64,000 bases of DNA, from positions 124,001 to 188,000 of the forward strand of contig WFNB01000104.1 in NCBI GenBank assembly GCA_015488755.1, written 5' to 3'. The notes under the pieces were generated by a model. The model was given only the letters and a program-made list of their open reading frames with translations, did not search any database and was not told the DNA's origin. The stretch's first letter is position 1, and every line of letters begins with the position of its first letter. Source of the DNA: Gammaproteobacteria bacterium. Lineage in GTDB: Bacteria; Pseudomonadota; Gammaproteobacteria; GRL18. Shown here one piece after another: positions 17,172-26,123 of this stretch. Position numbers and translations under genes: made by a program.

Positions 17172-17504
17172 ATGTACGAAATCAAATCACTTATTATGCA
17201 ATTTTCACACTGGCTATATCCTTGGCTGGGTGAAATTTCTATGGCGATTATGGCCACCTTATTGGTTATTTATGGCGCAGTTATTAACCGTATGCTAAAA
17301 CGACAAATTAGCCATTGGCACTTTATTTTTAGAACCATAGTCTTTATTTTATTATGTACCTTTGGCTATGGCGCACTGTTAATTTATGTCACACCCATGC
17401 TAAAACACCTCTTAGCAAGTATCGGCATGGTCTATTTAGGGCCTTTAATTGTCGGTATTTTTATTGCCTTAGGTGCCATTGCAGAGAGGAAAAATCACAT
17501 TTAG
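17172..17504 (+). CDS. DUF3392 family membrane protein
   Basis: 110-aa inner-membrane protein of the uncharacterised DUF3392 family. Three hydrophobic helices are visible (about 20-40, 48-72 and 82-104), separated by a basic stretch INRMLKRQISHWHF. The segment FRTIVFILLCTFGYGALLIYVTP is the most typical part, and the protein ends in AERKNHI. It follows rsmE closely on the same strand, and its stop overlaps the convergent yrfG stop by 4 bp. No function is known. Confidence 0.8.
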   Translation: MYEIKSLIMQFSHWLYPWLGEISMAIMATLLVIYGAVINRMLKRQISHWHFIFRTIVFILLCTFGYGALLIYVTPMLKHLLASIGMVYLGPLIVGIFIALGAIAERKNHI

Positions 17505-18154
17505 GTCGGCATAATCTCTTTAAAAGAGTGAATGGCCTGAAATGAGCCAACCTCTTTTATGCCTGTTTGACTGTCTGGTTGATAAATCGCCAGTAAATGT
17601 CCTATGCCATGATCTTTAGCCGATTGCAGGGCATGTAAGTTATCATCAATCAATAGGGTTCTTTGTGGCTTATAATCGTAGATATGACTGAGTTTTTGCC
17701 AAAAATCGGCCTGCTCTTTAGGAAGACCTAATTGATGAGCGCTAATAATCGTATCCAATAAACCCGATAAGGGGGTGTTTTTCATCTTTAACACTAGGCT
17801 TTTTTGATGGGCATTAGTCACTAAGACACGCTGTTTACCCGCCTGTGCGAGCTGTTTTAAAAAATCCAAAACGAAGGGGTGTACTTGAATCAAATGCTGC
17901 ACTTCTTCTTTAAGCAGGGCAATATCCAAATCAAGCGCTTTGCTCCAATAGTCCACACAATACCAGTCAATTGTACCTTCCATTGACTTAAATAAGGGCA
18001 ATAATTTAGCCTTTGCATCCGCTAGTGAGAGACCCTGTTTTTCGGCATAACGCTGAGGAACATGATGTAACCAGAAATGGTTATCAAAATGAAGATCCAG
18101 TAATGTACCATCCATATCAAGAAACACGGTATCAATATTATTCCAATCCAGCAC
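17501..18154 (-). CDS. yrfG: GMP/IMP nucleotidase, HAD superfamily (YrfG)
   Basis: HAD-type phosphatase of 217 aa matching YrfG, which dephosphorylates GMP and IMP in E. coli. The four HAD motifs are visible: DMDGTLLD near 13-20 (catalytic Asp pair), VLVTNA near 111-116, the lysine in LGLPKEQADFW near 145, and LLIDDNLHAL near 167. The early LDLHFDNHFWLHHVP block is characteristic of YrfG. It is divergent from nudE, which is also its neighbour in E. coli, supporting the call. Confidence 0.88.
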   Translation of the reverse strand: MLDWNNIDTVFLDMDGTLLDLHFDNHFWLHHVPQRYAEKQGLSLADAKAKLLPLFKSMEGTIDWYCVDYWSKALDLDIALLKEEVQHLIQVHPFVLDFLKQLAQAGKQRVLVTNAHQKSLVLKMKNTPLSGLLDTIISAHQLGLPKEQADFWQKLSHIYDYKPQRTLLIDDNLHALQSAKDHGIGHLLAIYQPDSQTGIKEVGSFQAIHSFKEIMPT

Positions 18155-18288
18155 AGATTTTCCTTTATTTTATTGTTAGAATTTCTAACAGTAGCAAAAG
18201 CATTGTAAACAAGTATCCTAAATATTCAAGAAAACTGCTATTATAGCGACTGCCAATTTATATTATTTCATACTAGCAGGCTTATTTT

Positions 18289-18852
18289 GTGATCCAGAAA
18301 ACAGTTAAAAACCCCGTTATTACTGCTTGCAAAGTGGTTGCAAAAAGTCGTTTGTTTCGTATCGAGCAACTGGATATCACCTTTAATAATGGTGCAGAAG
18401 TCGTTTATGAACGTCTTAAAGGTTCCAGTCGTGGTGGCGTTCTGGTAGTTGCATTGCAGGACAATAATCATGTGCTAATGGTCAGAGAATATGGTGTTGG
18501 TGTGGAAGGCTATGAATTGATGTTCCCTAAGGGACGTATTGAAAATGATGAGCCTATTAAAGAAGCAGCCAATCGCGAACTGCAAGAAGAAGTTGGTTTT
18601 GCAGCCAAAAAACTCACTTTAGTCAAGTCAATGACACTGGCTCCGGGCTATATGGGGCACTTAACTCATATTGTTCTAGCCGAGGATTTATACCCTGCAA
18701 CACTTAAGGGGGATGAACCTGAACCACTCGAAGTGGTATCATGGGATCTGGATAAAATTGATGAATTGGCCATGAGAGACGATGTCAGTGAAGCCCGAAC
18801 CATTGCAGCCGCTTATATTATCAAAGCATTGCTTGCCCAACGTCAAAACTAA
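18289..18852 (+). CDS. nudE: ADP compounds hydrolase NudE
   Basis: Nudix hydrolase that splits ADP-ribose, NADH and diadenosine polyphosphates. The protein is 187 aa. The Nudix box is complete: GRIENDEPIKEAANRELQEE followed by VGF, at about 84-106, preceded by YELMFPK. The start is a GTG at 18289, with a modest AGG upstream. cysQ starts 17 bp after the stop, so the two are likely cotranscribed; both handle adenylated small molecules. The divergent neighbour is yrfG, as in enteric bacteria. Confidence 0.93.
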   Translation: MIQKTVKNPVITACKVVAKSRLFRIEQLDITFNNGAEVVYERLKGSSRGGVLVVALQDNNHVLMVREYGVGVEGYELMFPKGRIENDEPIKEAANRELQEEVGFAAKKLTLVKSMTLAPGYMGHLTHIVLAEDLYPATLKGDEPEPLEVVSWDLDKIDELAMRDDVSEARTIAAAYIIKALLAQRQN

Positions 18853-18869
18853 CAGTCTATAGGGATAGT

Positions 18870-19742
18870 ATGAGCACTGAGTCATCGGACAATAACAATA
18901 AGAACAACGATACTCTAGAAAGGCAATTACGTCAGGTATTACCTGATACGATTGAATTGGCAAGGCAAGCCGGACAAATAATCTTAAGCATCTATACAAC
19001 AGAGTTTAAAATCTGCAATAAAAAAGACAACACACCTGTGACTACCGCTGATTTTGCAGCCAATGATCACATTATCCAATCCTTATCCCAATTAACCCCC
19101 CATATCCCCATTTTATCTGAGGAATCTGAGACCATTCCCTATGCACAAAGACAAAAATGGGAAACTTATTGGCTGGTTGATCCGCTAGATGGTACCCGTG
19201 CTTTTATTGATAAAACAGGAGAGTTCAGTGTTAATATTGCCCTTATTCATCAGCATCAGCCCGTTATCGGTGTTATTTACAGCCCGATTAAACGCTGTTG
19301 TTTCTATGCCTGCAAGGACAATGGGGCATTTTATCTGGATGAAAACGATCAAGCACGAGCAATTACCGTATGCAATGATTACTCAGCAGATAAATCCAAA
19401 AAATTAATTATTGCCGGCACCCAATCAGCCCGTAGCCCTGCCTTACAAGACTATTTTGACAATGTTGCCAAACTATTTGATGGCTATGAACTGATGTACA
19501 TGGGCAGTTCGTTAAAGTCCTGTATGGTCGCCGAAGGCATAGCCGATCTATATGTGCGCTTAGGGCCCACATCAGAATGGGATACCGCCGCCGCACAATG
19601 TATTGTTGAAGAAGCCGGTGGACTCATTACGGATTTACACATGCATAAACTCAGATACAATACCAAAGAATCTTTACTAAACCCCGATTTCTTTGTTTTT
19701 GGCAATCAAAGCATTTGCTGGAGCCGTTTTTTAGGTAAATAA
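18870..19742 (+). CDS. cysQ: 3'(2'),5'-bisphosphate nucleotidase CysQ
   Basis: Removes the 3' phosphate from PAP/PAPS, limiting toxic PAP during sulfate assimilation. The protein is 290 aa, slightly longer than E. coli CysQ because of a polar N-terminus. Metal-binding motifs of the inositol-monophosphatase superfamily are present: PVTTADFAAND, ILSEESE, WLVDPLDGTRAFI (about 108-120) and SEWDTAAAQCIVEEAGG near 230-246. No sulfate-assimilation genes lie in the window, so regulation cannot be inferred beyond probable cotranscription with nudE. Confidence 0.94.
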   Translation: MSTESSDNNNKNNDTLERQLRQVLPDTIELARQAGQIILSIYTTEFKICNKKDNTPVTTADFAANDHIIQSLSQLTPHIPILSEESETIPYAQRQKWETYWLVDPLDGTRAFIDKTGEFSVNIALIHQHQPVIGVIYSPIKRCCFYACKDNGAFYLDENDQARAITVCNDYSADKSKKLIIAGTQSARSPALQDYFDNVAKLFDGYELMYMGSSLKSCMVAEGIADLYVRLGPTSEWDTAAAQCIVEEAGGLITDLHMHKLRYNTKESLLNPDFFVFGNQSICWSRFLGK

Positions 19743-19869
19743 AAATTAAGCTCACACTCTGCTAAGAGTCTGCTTGTATCCATAGAGTAACTTTTATAAA
19801 CTGAACAACGATATTTTTACCTTCCCCCTAACTAGGCTCTTACAATAATAATAAGCAATTCACTGACAC

Positions 19870-21963
19870 ATGACCCGAGATATATCTGTAAAGGATAATA
19901 ATAAAATACTAACACAAAAAAAATCCCAATTACTTCTATGGGTTATCGTATTAGCCATTATGTGGAGCCTGTCTTTTGCTCTATCCATGTGGGTTAATAT
20001 TGAAAAAAATCATGATACAGTCATGCAACTGGCTTTATTAAAAGCTAAGTCAGCTATCGGCAAGGACATGACCTATCGTCATATGGTGTCAAAAGTCGGC
20101 GGTATTTATATGCCGGTTGATCAAGGCATTATCCCAAACCCTTACCTCGAACATGTCCCTAATCGAGATGTTGTGACAAAAAGTGGCCGTCATTTAACCT
20201 TGGTCAATTCTTCTTATTTTACTCGTTTGGTTCATGACTATGAGAAAATCGCCCAACCTAATGGTATTCAGGGACATGTCACGAGTTTGAAACCACTACG
20301 TCCACAGAACTCACCCGATCAATGGGAAAAGAAAGCATTATTGGCTCTACAAGATGGTGCCAAGCAATGGACAGGCTTATCAAAGGGCAAAGACAGTGAA
20401 GAATTTCGCTTAATGTACCCCCGTTATGCAAAAGCCTCTTGCTTAGGCTGTCATACTAAACAGGGCTATAAAATTGGTGATGTCCTTGGAGGTATCAGCG
20501 TATCCTTATCACTAAAAACACTTTTAGCCAATGCCAAAACACAAAATTATCACCTTGCAATCTGGCACTTACTCTTTTGGCTATGCGGCTTATTTGGTTT
20601 ATTTTTAGGCTATTATTTACTACGCAGACAAGAACGACATATCTATTACTCTGCCCAGCATGACACGCTAACAGGTTTACCTAACCGCTTATTATTTATG
20701 GATAAACTGACCCAAAAATTAGCATTGGCAACACAACATAAATATTTTGGTGTTATTCTATTTTTAGATTTAGACCGTTTTAAAAATATTAATGACTCAC
20801 TTGGCCATGATGTAGGCGATCAACTTCTATATGCGGTCTCCCGTCGCCTACTCAATCTATTTCAAGATGAAGGTCTGGTGGCTCGTCTAGGCGGTGATGA
20901 ATTTGTGGTTTTATTGGATATACTCAATAGCGATGCTGAAGTAGTCATTAATAAAATACAACCCATTGTAAAAGAATGTGTCCAAACCTTATCCGCCCAT
21001 TTTTTAATTAACGCTCGTAAGCTCTATACACCACCTAGTATTGGTGTGGCGCTTTTTTCTCATGAAAGTAGCTCACCTAACGAGGTACTAAAACAGGCCG
21101 ATGTCGCTATGTATCATGCTAAAGATGCTGGTGGGAGTTGTTCACAATTTTTCTTACCCAGCATGCAACATACCGCTGAAAAACGCCTCAACACTGAGCA
21201 ATCTTTACGTCGTGCCATAGAAAACAATGAGTTTGAGCTGTATTACCAGCCTATTATTGATATTCAACAAGCCAACCGCATTGTAGGAGCAGAAGCACTC
21301 ATTCGCTGGCAACACCCAACCCGAGGCATTGTTTCCCCCAATGAATTTATTGGTATTGCAGAAGAGACTGGGCTAATTTTAGATTTAGGTGATTGGGTTT
21401 TACATGAGGTGTGTCGGCAAATCTACGAATGGGATCATGCAGATAGCAAGCTCCCCTATGGTTATATTTCCATTAATATCAGCCCATTTCAATTTAAACA
21501 AATTGATTTTGTCCATAGTTTAAGCCAAGTGATCACTCAAATGGAGATAGACCCCGCTAAGCTCTACTTAGAGTTAACCGAAGGCTTACTGGTGGATGAT
21601 ATTCATGATGTTGCTCATAAAATGAAGCAACTAAAATCATTTGGTCTGCATTTTTCTATTGATGACTTTGGTACTGGTTACTCATCATTAGCGTATCTAA
21701 AACAACTCCCCCTAGACACGCTAAAAATTGATCGTTCATTTATCCGTGATATTAGCACCGACCCCAATGATGCCGCCATTGTAGAGTCCACCTTGGCAAT
21801 GAGTTCCCGTATGGGCTTTCGAGTGGTTGCTGAAGGTGTTGAAACACAAGAACAATTGAATTTTCTACGTACCCACAATTGCCTTTTCTACCAAGGGCAG
21901 TTCTATAGTTCTGCTGTTTCTGCCACAAAATTTGAACAATTACTGCTCCCAACAAAGCCTTAA
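19870..21963 (+). CDS. DUF3365 (haem c-type) sensor with GGDEF and EAL domains
   Basis: 697-aa membrane protein for cyclic di-GMP turnover. The layout is a membrane helix at about 22-42, a periplasmic DUF3365/Tll0287-like sensor with the haem attachment motif CLGCH near 191-195, a second helix at about 233-255, a GGDEF domain with the intact active site RLGGDEF near 338-344, and an EAL domain with EALIRW near 475 and later DDFGTGYSSL. Both catalytic motifs look intact, so it may make or break c-di-GMP depending on signal. A covalently bound haem suggests sensing of redox state, oxygen or NO, but this is inference. A terminator follows at 21968-22008. Confidence 0.92.
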   Translation: MTRDISVKDNNKILTQKKSQLLLWVIVLAIMWSLSFALSMWVNIEKNHDTVMQLALLKAKSAIGKDMTYRHMVSKVGGIYMPVDQGIIPNPYLEHVPNRDVVTKSGRHLTLVNSSYFTRLVHDYEKIAQPNGIQGHVTSLKPLRPQNSPDQWEKKALLALQDGAKQWTGLSKGKDSEEFRLMYPRYAKASCLGCHTKQGYKIGDVLGGISVSLSLKTLLANAKTQNYHLAIWHLLFWLCGLFGLFLGYYLLRRQERHIYYSAQHDTLTGLPNRLLFMDKLTQKLALATQHKYFGVILFLDLDRFKNINDSLGHDVGDQLLYAVSRRLLNLFQDEGLVARLGGDEFVVLLDILNSDAEVVINKIQPIVKECVQTLSAHFLINARKLYTPPSIGVALFSHESSSPNEVLKQADVAMYHAKDAGGSCSQFFLPSMQHTAEKRLNTEQSLRRAIENNEFELYYQPIIDIQQANRIVGAEALIRWQHPTRGIVSPNEFIGIAEETGLILDLGDWVLHEVCRQIYEWDHADSKLPYGYISINISPFQFKQIDFVHSLSQVITQMEIDPAKLYLELTEGLLVDDIHDVAHKMKQLKSFGLHFSIDDFGTGYSSLAYLKQLPLDTLKIDRSFIRDISTDPNDAAIVESTLAMSSRMGFRVVAEGVETQEQLNFLRTHNCLFYQGQFYSSAVSATKFEQLLLPTKP

Positions 21964-21967
21964 CAAT

Positions 21968-22008
21968 AAAAAGCCCATGTAAGCTGAGTTTGCTTGCAGA
22001 GGCTTTTT
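21968..22008 (+). terminator. Rho-independent terminator after the GGDEF-EAL gene
   Basis: AAAAAGCC at 21968-21975 pairs with GGCTTTTT at 22001-22008, with partial inner pairing (GTAAGC against GCTTGC). A T run closes the hairpin 5 bp after the stop codon. It would also work for the opposing microprotein gene. Confidence 0.75.
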
Positions 22009-22029
22009 GTCTTTATAGCCATTCTATTT

Positions 22030-22182
22030 TCAATGCTTTGTCTCTGAAAGCATTTTCTTTTCAGAGCGTTTTTGCGCTAAGAAGTGATAATATTGTTTAA
22101 TCACTGCATCGGGTAAATTTCTTGATACTGCGTTTTGGATTTTCTCTTCATAACGTAATATTTCAATATCTAACTGTTGCAT
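22030..22182 (-). CDS. 50-aa microprotein, family copy 2
   Basis: Begins MQQLDIEILRYEEK, contains SRNLPDAVIKQYYHFL and ends in a charged tail SEKKMLSETKH. The first 34 residues match the copies at 12.4 and 42.8 kb closely, while the tails diverge. GAGAGGA stands before the ATG. The peptide is charged and helical-looking with no signal or membrane segment. It lies between the DGC/PDE gene terminator and a hypothetical gene on the same strand. The family is not known to me. Confidence 0.75.
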   Translation of the reverse strand: MQQLDIEILRYEEKIQNAVSRNLPDAVIKQYYHFLAQKRSEKKMLSETKH

Positions 22183-22224
22183 GGTCTGTTTCCTCTCTAT
22201 TCAAATAAATCGTATTGCTTGGTG

Positions 22225-22291
22225 ATTATAATAGCGAAACAGGCCATTGAATTCCGTGAAAAATTACCTTTTTATTTAGGAAATAATACCC
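22225..22291 (-). promoter_or_regulatory. Conserved upstream module of microprotein copy 2
   Basis: Minus-strand order: GGGTATTA, then GGTAATTTTTCACGGA from 22268, then TTTCGCTATTATAATC with TATAAT at 22230-22225. Block spacing is 23 bp and 38 bp, as in the copies at 12.6 and 42.7 kb (the second gap is 39 bp in copy 1). The region is otherwise unconserved down to the ribosome site. Confidence 0.65.
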
Positions 22292-22315
22292 CATTAAAAA
22301 TTAGAAAAAACACTT

Positions 22316-23125
22316 CTATGTTATTCCAAGCGTGTCTGCTTTTAATCTAAATTGATAAAAATCTTGGCTCATATTTTCAACTTTAGTAAAAGTAGTATGA
22401 ATTTTTTGTTTGTCTTTAAAAATAACAACCTCACTATCACACCAATAGCTTCGACTAAAAGGAATAATAAGAGTATTAATTTCTGCCGATAATTTTACCA
22501 TGATCGCGCCTAAAACTAATTTACCTTTGCATGGTTCATTAAGCACATTATTAATACCTGTCATGGTCACAGGATGTGCATTCAAACCAAGATGTTTTAT
22601 GGAAAATTGTACGTATTTATCATTCGGCTGCCTATTAATTTTCATTACCTGCCCAATCGTTAGTTTACTCGGTTGATCGGTGTAATCTTCAATTAAAACC
22701 AGAGAACCAATATGATAATGTTCCGTATATCCACTTTCCATTGTTTTAACACAGAGTTGACCCGCCTGCTCCTTGCCACACATAAACCATGCACTCTGCT
22801 CAGATGTACTTTTATCCTTACTTAAACCCGATGAATGTTGCGCGATTGTGTCACGTAAATATCTGTATTCAGAATTGATTGCATTTGGATAATACACATC
22901 TTTTAATTTGTCATAAATTTCTGATATACCGCTATAGATACGCAAATTATCATGTGGTACATAACTTGGGATGATGTAATCAGAGGTATCAATAAATGCA
23001 AATTTCATTAAACCATCAATAAGAGGCAAACGATATTCGGGTAATATCTTTTTTAATAACTTGGGTACTAAAAATTCATTTTTTTGGGCATTTGCATAAT
23101 ATAAACTGCGGTGATCTAATTTCAA
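22316..23125 (-). CDS. Hypothetical protein, possibly PilZ-like
   Basis: 269-aa soluble protein that I cannot assign. The segment GSLVLIEDYTDQPSKLTIGQVMKINRQP, followed by VQFSIKHLG and NAHPVTM, looks like the beta-barrel of PilZ-related c-di-GMP effectors. However, the RxxxR and (D/N)xSxxG binding motifs of true PilZ domains were not found. The N-terminal ~130 residues are helical with no signal peptide. The GGDEF-EAL gene ~350 bp away makes a c-di-GMP link tempting but unproven. A Fnr-type site lies just upstream (23152-23165). Confidence 0.6.
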   Translation of the reverse strand: MKLDHRSLYYANAQKNEFLVPKLLKKILPEYRLPLIDGLMKFAFIDTSDYIIPSYVPHDNLRIYSGISEIYDKLKDVYYPNAINSEYRYLRDTIAQHSSGLSKDKSTSEQSAWFMCGKEQAGQLCVKTMESGYTEHYHIGSLVLIEDYTDQPSKLTIGQVMKINRQPNDKYVQFSIKHLGLNAHPVTMTGINNVLNEPCKGKLVLGAIMVKLSAEINTLIIPFSRSYWCDSEVVIFKDKQKIHTTFTKVENMSQDFYQFRLKADTLGIT

Positions 23126-23151
23126 TTGTGTTGCTAATTATGAAGGATCAT

Positions 23152-23165
23152 TTGACTTATATCAG
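23152..23165. promoter_or_regulatory. Candidate Crp/Fnr-family site
   Basis: TTGACTTATATCAG fits the TTGAT-N4-ATCAA pattern at 8 of 10 positions. It lies 27-40 bp upstream of the hypothetical gene starting at 23125 and close to a Crp/Fnr regulator gene. Functional binding is inferred. Confidence 0.3.
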
Positions 23166-23343
23166 ATTTATCCTACATGGAGGGGGTTATCTTGTAGGGC
23201 ACACGCTTTTACATAAGGTGTTTACTTAGACAAATAAAAACTCATTTGCCATGGTTCATACTCACAATACTTTAAAGTGTCTTGCTATATTTGCCTTCAG
23301 ATCCCCTACTTTTGGCCAATACATCACGAGTATAAATTAGAAT

Positions 23344-24012
23344 TTACCAGTGCTTAGGCAGCTCCCTATTAATAATAATTTGTTTATTAACTATATCAAT
23401 ATAGTTACCAATTTTAAGCTCTTTGAGTATTTTTGTGACCATTTCTCTTGAAGCCCCTACCGCATTAGCAATGTCCTGATGGGTCAATTTTGGTGTCATG
23501 CGAATGCCCTCTTCATTTTCTTTGGATTGCTCTTGCAAAATATTCGCCACTCGACCATAAGTATCTAATAAGGCCAGTTTACTGATATGTTCTGATAACA
23601 TCCGTGTTCTTTGCGCCAGTGACGGCAGAATAGATAGGGCGACTTGAGGTTCCTGATGTAAATAATCCATAAACTCACGCGCGGGTAGTATGGCCAAACG
23701 GCTATTATCCAAGGTCATTACTGATGCAGAACGTGGTGCTGGATCAAATAAAGCCAACTCACCAAAATAATCCCTTGTCTGCATAAATTTTTGGATCATT
23801 TCCTTGCCGTTATCATCACTAACAACCACTTTGAGATGACCAGATAAAACCAAATAAAGTGACTGAGAATCATCACCCTGAGTCACAACAAAGGTATTTT
23901 TCTTATATTCTCTAATAACTGTCAGCTCTTGAATAGCAATAAGATGTTCATCTGAGATGGATGAAAACAAATGAATCTGTTTTAAAAAAAGCTCTAAATC
24001 CGTATTTTTCAT
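23344..24012 (-). CDS. Crp/Fnr family transcriptional regulator
   Basis: 222-aa regulator with an N-terminal cyclic-nucleotide-binding domain and a C-terminal winged helix. The phosphate-binding cassette FGELALFDPAPRSASV (about 87-102) keeps the Glu and Arg-Ser that bind the cyclic nucleotide phosphate in CRP. The HTH is LTHQDIANAVGASREMVTKIL (about 176-196). The N-terminal cysteines that hold the Fe-S cluster in FNR are absent, so direct oxygen sensing of the FNR type is unlikely. cAMP or another nucleotide is a plausible ligand. Transcribed alone, with over 180 bp of upstream regulatory space. Confidence 0.9.
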   Translation of the reverse strand: MKNTDLELFLKQIHLFSSISDEHLIAIQELTVIREYKKNTFVVTQGDDSQSLYLVLSGHLKVVVSDDNGKEMIQKFMQTRDYFGELALFDPAPRSASVMTLDNSRLAILPAREFMDYLHQEPQVALSILPSLAQRTRMLSEHISKLALLDTYGRVANILQEQSKENEEGIRMTPKLTHQDIANAVGASREMVTKILKELKIGNYIDIVNKQIIINRELPKHW

Positions 24013-24198
24013 TATTCTTATTTTAACCTTAAACTCTTATTATTAAAGGGGGAACCTTACTCTTATTATTTTTGTCATTATTTCACAAAACCACTGTCAT
24101 TTAAGCACAGAAGCTAAAAGTTACCCTTGTTATGATTATCTCACGGTATGTAGATTCCGTTCATAAGTGCAACTTAACTATCAGTGGAGATGGTGACA

Positions 24199-24315
24199 AT
24201 GATTAATTTAACTCATATTAAAGAATTTTTTCTTTCTTTTTTAACCGGTTTACTTGTTATGTCTATTATTACTTTAGCTCTGGGACTTATTTCGCCAACA
24301 CAACTCTTTATATAG
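24199..24315 (+). CDS. Putative 38-aa single-helix membrane peptide
   Basis: A short frame reads MINLTHIKEFFLSFLTGLLVMS and continues as one hydrophobic helix, stopping at 24315. A GGAG lies about 9 bp upstream. The composition is typical of small membrane peptides, but there is no paralogue in the window to back it, and AT-rich DNA yields such frames by chance. It lies divergent from the Crp/Fnr gene. Confidence 0.3.
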   Translation: MINLTHIKEFFLSFLTGLLVMSIITLALGLISPTQLFI

Positions 24316-24454
24316 GATCTAAATAACCATGCCGATTAACATCATTCGAGCGAGCGAAGGTAGCCCTGTTTATAGTAATACTATCAATTGCTAGCCTCAT
24401 AGAAATAAAGTGTTAGGTAAACAATTTCTCTTTGCTATTTTAGATAATTTTACG

Positions 24455-25066
24455 CTACTTTTGTGCTAAAAAGGGTTGTGAGGCCTCAGATATTTCTGCT
24501 CCTAATTGTTGTAATACCTGATTCATGGCAATTACCAAGGCTTCATAGCTGGTACCATTAACGCTTTGTTTAATTAGTGACACTCGTGTCAATAAGGGCT
24601 TATCATCACGGCCAAAGACACTCCAGCGAGATTCTAGAAAAACCTCTTTACCCAATTGACCATCAAAACGACCAATATCAATAGCAACTCGCAAATCAAG
24701 TGGGTATTGACGATCGCTTCTGGGTATCCAATACACTCGATTGGAATTAAAATTATTGGATAAATTAATAACCAGCAAACGGCTGATACTATCATTAATC
24801 GGCTCTATCCAACGATTAAATTCCGATAGTGATAATTGATGCTGTGAATTACGGGTCACAATTTGTGGCCGATTAATATACTCAGGCAAATGTATGGGGC
24901 CAACACCAATAATATGCCCCTTTTCAACGCCGGTTAAAGAAGCATTACTGGTTTCTTCAAGTTGATAAAAAGCTGTTTTTTGTGACGTGCCACAGCCTGC
25001 AATCAGCAAGATATTTAATAATGCCACTCCCAAAACAGCCCATTTAGCGTATTGTGTTAAATTCAT
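24455..25066 (-). CDS. PqiC/DUF330-like transport auxiliary lipoprotein
   Basis: Predicted outer-membrane lipoprotein of the ABC-type transport auxiliary family (PqiC-like), partner of MCE proteins in lipid transport. From the ATG at 25066 it is 203 aa. The signal ends in the lipobox LLIAGC, and the mature part opens with YQLEE and GVGPIHLPEYINRPQIVTR, typical of the family, then NRWIEPINDSISRLL. The frame is open further upstream to 25144, overlapping the MCE gene, but that start would bury the signal peptide. Last gene of the four-gene MCE operon. Confidence 0.85.
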   Translation of the reverse strand: MNLTQYAKWAVLGVALLNILLIAGCGTSQKTAFYQLEETSNASLTGVEKGHIIGVGPIHLPEYINRPQIVTRNSQHQLSLSEFNRWIEPINDSISRLLVINLSNNFNSNRVYWIPRSDRQYPLDLRVAIDIGRFDGQLGKEVFLESRWSVFGRDDKPLLTRVSLIKQSVNGTSYEALVIAMNQVLQQLGAEISEASQPFLAQK

Positions 25067-25100
25067 TATTTTATTTTCTCTGTTTGCTATCAAGCGTATA

Positions 25101-26123
25101 TTAGTACTTCTTACCCTGAATAATTGCTTCTGGATGTCGCTCAAGGTATTCCGTAAACACCCGCATAGATTTAGCGGCTCTTGAGAGTTCCTTCAAGCTT
25201 TGCTCTAACTCATTTCTAACCGTGCTTTTTTTATCAACTATAGCATTCATATTATTAATCACTGTTTCACTATGATCAAATGCCTGAGTGGCTGAACTGG
25301 TAAGAGTGGTTAATTTTTTATTTACATTGCTTGATAAATTCGTTAATTCAGTTAAGGTCTGAGTCAATTGAGCCTCTGTATTTTTTAATAGTGTCTGAAC
25401 CTCACTCAACCTATCTTGTGTTGATTGTGATAAAGGCAATACCTGCTCATTAAGATTATTAATCAATTGCCGACTGCCTGCAATGGTGGCATTAATATTA
25501 TCTAACACTTCTCGTCCTTCTTTGTTGGCAAAGAGTTTATTAATTTTTTTAACGGTTACAATTAAGGTTTCGGTTAATTCTTTCAGGGGAATGGTTTTAA
25601 GCAAGTTTTGTAATTTCCCCAAATCAGATTCTACCGTTGGGATCTCTAAATAACGCTTATCAATACCGGTTAAATGAATAGGGGAATTAGGGGTGATCTC
25701 AAACTCAACCATTTGCCTACCGGAGACCAAGCTTTCAATGGTCAAGCGAGCATGCAAACCGGATTTAATCATGGCCACCATAAACCCTACGGCTTGCTCT
25801 TGGGTCAGCGTGGTATTTTCAGCACCCTGATTCATCAACTCCATGACTTCTTGCTTTAGATCAATATAAACGGGTACCAGACTTTGGTGGGTTTTATTAT
25901 TATGATAAATATTAATTTCAACAACTGAGCCAATATTAACGCCCCGAAATAATACCGGAGATCCCACATGCAGACCTTTTACTGAACCAGGAAAAACAGC
26001 CATTAGACGCATATCATTTTTAAAGAAGCGTCCAGAGCCTAAGACTAACAGACTAATGACTAATAAAAATATAGCACCAATAACAAAACCACCCACAACA
26101 GTAGGACTTGCTTTTACACTCAT
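25101..26123 (-). CDS. MCE-domain (MlaD/PqiB-like) periplasmic lipid-transport protein
   Basis: 340-aa protein anchored by one N-terminal helix (about 10-30), with a single MCE domain at about 38-120 containing FPGSVKGLHVGSPVLFRGVNIGSV. A long coiled-coil C-terminal region follows, with many Leu/Asn/Thr heptads between 170 and 330 (for example RLSEVQTLLKNTEAQLTQ). MCE proteins form hexamers that shuttle phospholipids across the periplasm; the long helical tail probably forms a tube, as in PqiB/LetB-related systems. It overlaps the ATPase stop by 4 bp and is followed by the PqiC-like lipoprotein. Confidence 0.9.
   Translation of the reverse strand: MSVKASPTVVGGFVIGAIFLLVISLLVLGSGRFFKNDMRLMAVFPGSVKGLHVGSPVLFRGVNIGSVVEINIYHNNKTHQSLVPVYIDLKQEVMELMNQGAENTTLTQEQAVGFMVAMIKSGLHARLTIESLVSGRQMVEFEITPNSPIHLTGIDKRYLEIPTVESDLGKLQNLLKTIPLKELTETLIVTVKKINKLFANKEGREVLDNINATIAGSRQLINNLNEQVLPLSQSTQDRLSEVQTLLKNTEAQLTQTLTELTNLSSNVNKKLTTLTSSATQAFDHSETVINNMNAIVDKKSTVRNELEQSLKELSRAAKSMRVFTEYLERHPEAIIQGKKY

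Noticed and set aside
24332-24394. 21-codon frame near 24.33 kb
   Set aside because: Too short, no ribosome site and no paralogue.
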